From JBCCRH01 sp039208045 (GTDB taxonomy: Bacteria > Bacteroidota > Bacteroidia > Chitinophagales > Saprospiraceae), in NCBI GenBank assembly GCA_039208045.1, contig JBCCRH010000164.1:1-11797 (forward strand): DNA of 11,797 bases, written 5' to 3'. Positions 7,177-11,797 of this stretch are shown piece after piece. The position numbers and the translations under genes were made by a program. A model generated the notes under the pieces. It saw nothing but the letters and a program-made list of their open reading frames with translations. It was not told the origin of the DNA and did not search any database. How positions within the stretch are numbered: the stretch's first letter is position 1; each line of letters opens with the position of its first letter.

Positions 7177-9156
7177 CTACTCAATCCGCCGAATCGTCAC
7201 CTTCACCTCCACTTTTCGGTTCAAATCCTTCGGCTTGTCGTCTTTCAACTCACCCTTGCCTTCTAGGTAGATTTGATCGACGACAACGCCTCGTTCCATT
7301 AGGAAGAGGGCAATTTGCTTGGCTCTGTTTTCGGAAAGTTTTAGGTTGTAGGTGTCCTTTCCAATATCATCGGCATAGCCGATAATATCTACCTGCTTGA
7401 CGCTTTTATCTTTGAGTGGAGTAATAAATTCATCTAGTCCTTCCATCGCTTGGATATCCATCTTGGCATTGTCGAAGCCGAAGAAAATTTCATGCTCGTA
7501 GGTCTCTTCGATGATTTTGAGTGAGGTACTAATAACGGTGTCGCGTGGCTCTAACTCTTCGGGTGTGATGAAGCTGAAGGTGGGTTCGAGGCGTAGCTCG
7601 ATGCGGTAAAATTCTTTGTTTTCCCAGATGGGGATGGGGTATTCGCTGTGGTAGGGTTTAAAGCCAGCTTTTTCGACATCCATAATGAGTGTTTCATCAG
7701 CACCGACGCATAGAAAAATTCGACCTTTAGAGTCGGTAGGGATGCGCCCTCGCGCTTTGAACTGCACAGTGGCGGGCTCTGGCGTCCGCAGAATAGAATC
7801 CATCACAAATAACTCTACATAGGTAACGGGATCGCTGTATAATTTATCGGAAAGCTCAAAGGTGTAAATGTCCATCCCGCCATTGCCTTCGGTGCGGTTG
7901 GAGGCAAAAAATCCCGTTTTGCCATCGGCAGAAAGGAAAAGGCCCAGTTCGCGAAAGGCGCTATTGACGGGAGGTCCCAAATTCATGGGAGTGCTCCATT
8001 GGCCCTGCATATCCAGCCAGCTTACAAAAATATCTTGTTCGCCCATCCCTAAGTGGCCGGTAGAGGAGAAGTAAAGTGTTCGGCCATCATTGGTAATAAA
8101 GGGTGCTTCTTCATCCATAGGGGTGTTAATCTTTGGCCCCAGATTGACCGGCTCACTCCATACGCCATCATCCAATCGGTTGCTGTACCAAATATCAGTA
8201 CCTCCCATGCCGCCCGGGCGATTACTGGCAAAAAATAGGGTGCTGCCATCACAGCTCGTACAAGCTTGCGATTCCCACTTTTCAGAATTGGCAAAGCCCT
8301 TCAAGGCCGTGGTCTCCCGCACCACCATACCCGACATCTCTGCCTGCCAAATATCGCAAGGGCCGTACACGCCATCCCGCTTACAAGCGGTAAAAAACAT
8401 CGTACGGCCATCGCGTACTAGCGTAATCATCCCTTCGTCCTTTTTGGTGTTAAAAGACTTTACGGCTTCGCTATCTTGCCAGCGGCCATCTATTTGCATG
8501 CTTAGGTACAAGTCTTCATCATCTCGTTGGCTCTTGAGGCGGGTAAAGTAGAGCTGTTGGCGATTGTTGGAGAGGTAGGGGAAATACTCGTCTGCTTTGG
8601 TGTTGATTTCATCACCCATATTGACGACTTCAGTGATGTTGACCAATTGGGCAGAGTCGATGGAGACTTGGCAGGCGCGCTGGTTTTGCGGTAGTTTTTC
8701 CAAATACTTGACTTCGTCCTCTAGCTCCCGTTCCGCAGTAAAGCTGAAGCGATGCAGCGCCGTATCCTGAAAGCTTTTGTAGGCGTTAAAATAGTTGAGT
8801 GCGGTGCGGTAATTATTGAGCTTGTAGTGTACCACACCAGTCTGGTAGTAGAGTGCTCTAGAAAAGAGGGAGTCTTTATTGATAACGATTTCGTATTGCT
8901 CCAAAGCCTGCTCATACTGGCTCAATAGCTCGTGGCAGATACCAGCATTGCGGCGGGCTACATTATTATCGGGTTGCACTTTTAGGGTACGTTGGTACCA
9001 TTTGAGGGCACTCTTATAATCTTTGGAAAGCAGGGCTTCTTCAGCCGCTTGCATATAGTTGGTAATGCCAGATCCTTTCGGGGTTATCTGGCTGAAGGCC
9101 CAAAGCGTTGGAACGGACAACAAAAGCAAGAGCAGGCTTGCACGGATCGTATTCAT
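7177..9156 (-). CDS. TPR / PD40 beta-propeller / OmpA-domain envelope protein (PorE-like layout)
   Basis: A 659-residue exported protein. Residues 1-23 are a signal peptide (WAFSQ end, no lipobox cysteine). Residues about 30-130 are tetratricopeptide repeats (DYKSALKWYQRTLKVQPDN and following). Residues about 186-435 are PD40/WD40-like blades with repeated pattern phrases such as DGRTLYFSS, LFFASNRPGGMGGTDIW and GFFASNRTEGNGGMDIY. A beta-rich linker spans about 444-523 and may be a degenerate carboxypeptidase-regulatory-like domain. Residues about 554-655 are an OmpA C-terminal domain with the peptidoglycan-binding pattern GYADD and NLKLSENRA. The protein should sit in the periplasm bound to the cell wall. 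The domain order matches PorE of the T9SS, but many Bacteroidota paralogues share it and PorE is a lipoprotein, so no symbol is given. It is the last gene of the minus-strand group, 47 bp after the CPBP gene. The ATG start is preceded by CGCCCCCCTCCT, not a Shine-Dalgarno sequence. Confidence 0.92.
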   Translation of the reverse strand: MNTIRASLLLLLLSVPTLWAFSQITPKGSGITNYMQAAEEALLSKDYKSALKWYQRTLKVQPDNNVARRNAGICHELLSQYEQALEQYEIVINKDSLFSRALYYQTGVVHYKLNNYRTALNYFNAYKSFQDTALHRFSFTAERELEDEVKYLEKLPQNQRACQVSIDSAQLVNITEVVNMGDEINTKADEYFPYLSNNRQQLYFTRLKSQRDDEDLYLSMQIDGRWQDSEAVKSFNTKKDEGMITLVRDGRTMFFTACKRDGVYGPCDIWQAEMSGMVVRETTALKGFANSEKWESQACTSCDGSTLFFASNRPGGMGGTDIWYSNRLDDGVWSEPVNLGPKINTPMDEEAPFITNDGRTLYFSSTGHLGMGEQDIFVSWLDMQGQWSTPMNLGPPVNSAFRELGLFLSADGKTGFFASNRTEGNGGMDIYTFELSDKLYSDPVTYVELFVMDSILRTPEPATVQFKARGRIPTDSKGRIFLCVGADETLIMDVEKAGFKPYHSEYPIPIWENKEFYRIELRLEPTFSFITPEELEPRDTVISTSLKIIEETYEHEIFFGFDNAKMDIQAMEGLDEFITPLKDKSVKQVDIIGYADDIGKDTYNLKLSENRAKQIALFLMERGVVVDQIYLEGKGELKDDKPKDLNRKVEVKVTIRRIE

Positions 9157-9203
9157 AGGAGGGGGGCGTTTTATGACAAAAATAAAAATTTGTTGCGATC
9201 ACA

Positions 9204-9959
9204 TCATTCTTCTTCGTCTTCAAAAAGATCAGGACGAGTCATTTTTATTTTTCCTGTCATCCAAATACTAAAGTAGCCCCCTAGCCAGTCGATAATAAAA
9301 TGCAAGATAATCGGAAACAATAGAGAACCTGTGGATAAAAAGAGTATCCCAAAGATGATGGACAAGCATCCAATTTTAGCGACAGCTTTCCACCCTTGAT
9401 AGTAGTGAACAATGGCAAAAACTGCCGAGGAGAGTAAGATGGCAGCCTTCTGCGCTTCCATAGAAGGGCCAAACCACATCAATAAATACGTCAGTATAAA
9501 ACCTCGAAAGATAATCTCTTCCCCCACCGCTGCTCCAAAGATGAGGAAGTAAAAGGGCTTCATATCGCGCCAATTTTCGGGTAAAAACGGGGTGTTTTCG
9601 CGCCAATGGGTGTAGGTATGTAAGAGACTTTCAGGAGAACGAATGCTGCGATACACATCAGCTAGGTAAAGCAGCAAAAACAAAGCGGCATAAAGGATTC
9701 CGGCTCCCCATGAGCCTGCTTTGGGTAGCTGAAAGCCTAGTGTACTCATGGGCTTCCCTGTAAAATACCAGACGAGTACGGCTACTAAGGCCAGACCTAA
9801 TAGCAGAGCACCATTGCTGATGTAGAGCAATCCCTTGGTGTAGGTATCCCAATCCTCAATTTTTGCCAGCTGCGGCTTCGTATCACGGAAGGTCTGCATG
9901 GGAAAGGCAATGCCTAACAGCACAAATAGAATATGGTCGAGCCAGTGGAAATCATTCAT
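9204..9959 (-). CDS. CPBP-family intramembrane metalloprotease
   Basis: A 251-residue integral membrane protein with several hydrophobic segments (about 8-22, 44-66, 84-100, 134-145, 153-163, 172-185, 196-232). It carries the three CPBP (CAAX protease and bacteriocin-processing, Abi) motifs: EEIIFR at 147-152, FAIVH at 181-185, and H220 with D224 in LHFIID. These residues form the intramembrane active site in the related Rce1 prenyl-protein protease. In bacteria, members act in protein processing or bacteriocin self-immunity, and the substrate here is unknown. The C-terminus is a charged tail, RPDLFEDEEE. The ATG lies only 10 bp past the stop of the beta-lactamase-like gene, so the two are almost certainly cotranscribed, and the OmpA/PD40 gene follows after 47 bp. 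No bacteriocin or lantibiotic gene is nearby, so an immunity role is not supported. Confidence 0.9.
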   Translation of the reverse strand: MNDFHWLDHILFVLLGIAFPMQTFRDTKPQLAKIEDWDTYTKGLLYISNGALLLGLALVAVLVWYFTGKPMSTLGFQLPKAGSWGAGILYAALFLLLYLADVYRSIRSPESLLHTYTHWRENTPFLPENWRDMKPFYFLIFGAAVGEEIIFRGFILTYLLMWFGPSMEAQKAAILLSSAVFAIVHYYQGWKAVAKIGCLSIIFGILFLSTGSLLFPIILHFIIDWLGGYFSIWMTGKIKMTRPDLFEDEEE

Positions 9960-9969
9960 GGGTTGATCT

Positions 9970-11508
9970 TTATTGTTCTACTTTCACTGCATTGATCTCT
10001 TCAAAGAAAATATCATCATTCGGCACATCAAACTGCAAGCCGGTGACGGCTCCATCATTGGATAGCTCGAATTGCACGGTGCCAAAGCCAAACCATGCCA
10101 GTGTTTTTTTCCACTTTATTTCGTAAGTATTATAGTGCCAATGCTTTAAGTCAGCATCCAAGTTGGGCGCATTACTAAAGTGAATGGTCATCGCATCGCC
10201 TTTTTTCTTGATTTCAATATCGCCATACATCGGGCAGCGGTACAGGCCTATCATTTCATCCATGGACACATCGGCAGTGGTTCCTTTTACGTGCTTATCG
10301 TAGCGCTTTTTGAGTCGATTGGCGCGATAATCATCCCAGCTTTTCTGGCGTTCTAATGCCTCGGCACTCCAATCTTTTGGCGTAAGCCCCATCATGGCAT
10401 CGATTATGTAGTAGGTCAAGGGGGTGCTAATACCTTTCATACTATTGGTCAGTACTACAATTCCCATCTGCTCTTCGGGCACTAGCACAAGGCGCGAGTA
10501 CATGCCATCGTAGCCACCGCCGTGGCTAGTGAGCAGGCGACCTCTATAGTCCGAAAGCCCCCAGCCTAGTCCATAGCCGGAAAAGTGGCGTCCTTCATAC
10601 TGCTTTTGCGCTGCTTCTGATACGCGGTTGTTATTGTGCGGATGCCAAAAGTTGCGCTGAGAAGCAGCGCTGAATAGCTGCTTTTCGCCATACTTTCCTT
10701 GCTGTAGCTGTAAGTTCATCCACTTGAGCATATCGTCAGTGTTCGAAATGATGCCTCCGGCAGCGCCCATATTGTCCCAATTGACCCACTCAATGGGGAT
10801 GTTTTCACCATTGACAGGCTTATGAGGCGTAGCTACACTCTTACGCTTAGGTAGCTGCGTGACTGAGGTGCAGGACTGATTCATGCCCAAGGGTTTGAAA
10901 ATGCGCTCCTCTACGAATTGCGCCCAGCTTTTGCCAGAAACGGCTTTGATGACTTCCCCTGCTGTGATAAACATGAGGTTAGAATAGCCATAGCCTGCGC
11001 GGTATTCGTAGGCTTGCGGTACTTCCGCCGCGCGCTTTACCACCTCTTCTGCTGGCATATTGCGGTTGTACCAAATGGCATCGCCACTAAAAGTACCCAA
11101 GCCCACCCGATGGCAGAGCAAATCGCGCACCGTCGTGTGCTGACTTGCATATTCGTCATATAGTTTGAAGTAGGGGAGGTGCTTTTGCACAGGATCGTCC
11201 CAACTCAATTTACCTTCTTCTTCCAGGATAGAAAGCGCTGCGGAGATAAATGCTTTAGTATTCGAAGCAATCGCAAAAAGCGTACCCCCAGAAACCCGCT
11301 CGGCACTACCTTGCTTCATGATACCGTAGCCTTTAGAGTGGATCACTTTACCATCTTTGATAATACCAACGGCCATACCAGGGATGTTCCAGTCGCGTTG
11401 GGCTTTCGCCAAATACTTGTCTACATCTTGGAGTATTTTATCGTTTTGGCTGTAGCCAAAAGAAAGGGGAAGTACTAGGACGATTACTAATAAGGAGAAT
11501 ATTCGCAT
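9970..11508 (-). CDS. Serine beta-lactamase-like hydrolase with DUF3471 C-terminal domain
   Basis: A 512-residue exported protein of the class C beta-lactamase / penicillin-binding-protein-like family. Residues 1-20 are a signal peptide (LSFGYSQ end). The active-site set is complete: SNTK at 82-85 (SxxK), YSN at 175-177 and HGG at 329-331. Family phrases such as IPGMAVGIIKDGKVIHSKGY, LLCHRVGLG and GMYSRLVLVP are present. Residues about 415-497 resemble DUF3471, a small beta domain frequent at the end of Bacteroidota members. Real antibiotic hydrolysis is uncertain, since most such proteins are esterases, D-aminopeptidases or peptidases of unknown substrate. The ATG at 11508 is preferred to an upstream in-frame TTG at 11577 because it begins the signal peptide. 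It follows the DJ-1 gene by 93 bp and precedes the CPBP gene by 10 bp. No ampR-like regulator is adjacent. Confidence 0.92.
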   Translation of the reverse strand: MRIFSLLVIVLVLPLSFGYSQNDKILQDVDKYLAKAQRDWNIPGMAVGIIKDGKVIHSKGYGIMKQGSAERVSGGTLFAIASNTKAFISAALSILEEEGKLSWDDPVQKHLPYFKLYDEYASQHTTVRDLLCHRVGLGTFSGDAIWYNRNMPAEEVVKRAAEVPQAYEYRAGYGYSNLMFITAGEVIKAVSGKSWAQFVEERIFKPLGMNQSCTSVTQLPKRKSVATPHKPVNGENIPIEWVNWDNMGAAGGIISNTDDMLKWMNLQLQQGKYGEKQLFSAASQRNFWHPHNNNRVSEAAQKQYEGRHFSGYGLGWGLSDYRGRLLTSHGGGYDGMYSRLVLVPEEQMGIVVLTNSMKGISTPLTYYIIDAMMGLTPKDWSAEALERQKSWDDYRANRLKKRYDKHVKGTTADVSMDEMIGLYRCPMYGDIEIKKKGDAMTIHFSNAPNLDADLKHWHYNTYEIKWKKTLAWFGFGTVQFELSNDGAVTGLQFDVPNDDIFFEEINAVKVEQ

Positions 11509-11565
11509 AGCTGAATACGTGTGAGTTTTAGAATAGACGATTGAATTTCTCACAAGTATAAAAAT

Positions 11566-11578
11566 TTTGTGCCACAAA
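11566..11578. promoter_or_regulatory. Hyphenated palindrome upstream of the beta-lactamase-like gene
   Basis: TTTGTG-C-CACAAA lies about 58 bp upstream of the hydrolase ATG. On the minus strand it is followed after a few bases by TATACTTG, which differs by one base from the Bacteroidota -7 consensus TAnnTTTG. The distance to the upstream TTTG (14 bp) is too short for the usual promoter, so both the operator and promoter readings are weak. Confidence 0.25.
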
Positions 11579-11601
11579 TGGGAGATCGTAGGCCAGCAAG
11601 C

Positions 11602-11797
11602 CTAATCGCTAATGACTAAATGTGGCACTTCCTCCAACTTCCAGTCAATCACTAGCCCCTTAGCTAGCCGTCGCGCCACCTCATCTCCATACAAATGCTC
11701 GCACAAATAAAGCGCCGCCTCAAACGACTTGGCACCACCTGCCGAAGTGATGTACTTTCCATCATGTACAAATAGCACTTCTTCTCGGATATCAAGC
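11602..11797 (-). CDS. DJ-1/PfpI family protein, C-terminal part only (partial, runs off the window)
   Basis: The last 64 residues and the stop (TAG, 11604-11602) of a gene that enters from the right edge. The stretch VHDGKYITSAGGAKSFEAAL, followed by YLCEHLYGDEVARRLAKGL, is characteristic of the end of the DJ-1/PfpI (glutamine amidotransferase-like) fold: the strand and TSAGG turn, then a long helix. Members act as stress chaperones, deglycases or glyoxalases, proteases, isonitrile hydratases, or the sensor half of GlxA-type regulators. Here the protein ends soon after the domain, so it has no C-terminal AraC DNA-binding part. The catalytic cysteine region lies outside the window, so the subfamily cannot be named. 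The gap to the beta-lactamase-like gene on the same strand is 93 bp, which could be one transcript or two. Confidence 0.85.
   Translation of the reverse strand, partial: LDIREEVLFVHDGKYITSAGGAKSFEAALYLCEHLYGDEVARRLAKGLVIDWKLEEVPHLVISD

Noticed and set aside
8090..8551. 153-codon open frame on the plus strand inside the OmpA/PD40 gene
   Set aside because: It is fully antisense to a well-supported protein with clear domains, has no family resemblance, and open shadows are common opposite such coding frames.
11509..11577. TTG-initiated N-terminal extension of the beta-lactamase-like gene (and similar TTG extensions at 2880, 3028, 3560 and 4517)
   Set aside because: In most cases an in-frame ATG lies directly before a standard signal peptide; the extensions would bury the signal inside the protein. 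The AraC case has no signal peptide, and ATG was preferred there on general grounds.
11589..11604. TAGGC...GCCTA hairpin overlapping the DJ-1 stop codon as a terminator
   Set aside because: Only five base pairs, overlapping the stop codon, with no U-tract after it.

Overview
This 11.8-kb window most likely comes from a Bacteroidota genome, probably near the Saprospiria (Lewinella/Haliscomenobacter-like). The evidence is a type IX secretion (T9SS) type A C-terminal sorting domain, a TonB-dependent receptor with an N-terminal carboxypeptidase-regulatory-like domain, a TPR / PD40 propeller / OmpA protein, several signal peptides ending in A-Q or G-Q, and starts without a clear Shine-Dalgarno sequence. 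The lineage within the phylum is inferred from protein style, not from a marker gene. No rRNA, tRNA, CRISPR array, integrase or transposase gene is visible.

Layout, left to right. (1) 1-245 (-): the N-terminus of a secreted protein cut by the window edge. (2) 246-405: an intergenic stretch with a twin palindromic repeat and a hairpin. (3) 406-2850 (-): a secreted M1-family zinc aminopeptidase with a T9SS sorting tail. (4) 2851-3087: a divergent intergenic region with a perfect 18-bp palindrome. (5) 3088-6916 (+): a compact co-directional trio, namely an exported NTF2/SnoaL-like protein, an AraC-family regulator and a TonB-dependent outer-membrane receptor. (6) 6917-7176: the convergent intergenic region, holding a candidate terminator, a 163-bp palindromic MITE-like element and a second terminator-like hairpin. 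(7) 7177-11508 (-): a serine beta-lactamase-like hydrolase, a CPBP-family membrane protease and an OmpA/PD40/TPR envelope protein, transcribed in that order with gaps of 10 and 47 bp. (8) 11602-11797 (-): the C-terminal end of a DJ-1/PfpI protein, 93 bp upstream of the hydrolase and possibly in the same transcript.

Functional reading (inference). The right-hand block looks like envelope maintenance or stress functions. The + strand trio looks like a small regulated uptake locus in which the AraC regulator probably controls the adjacent receptor. The secreted aminopeptidase is divergent from the trio and could supply peptides to it, but nothing in the sequence proves that link. No gene cassette here is clearly a new system. 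The most unusual DNA is non-coding: the 163-bp palindromic element at 6968-7130 and the twin repeat at 297-347. For most genes the longest reading frame opens at a TTG; in-frame ATGs directly before a signal peptide were preferred.
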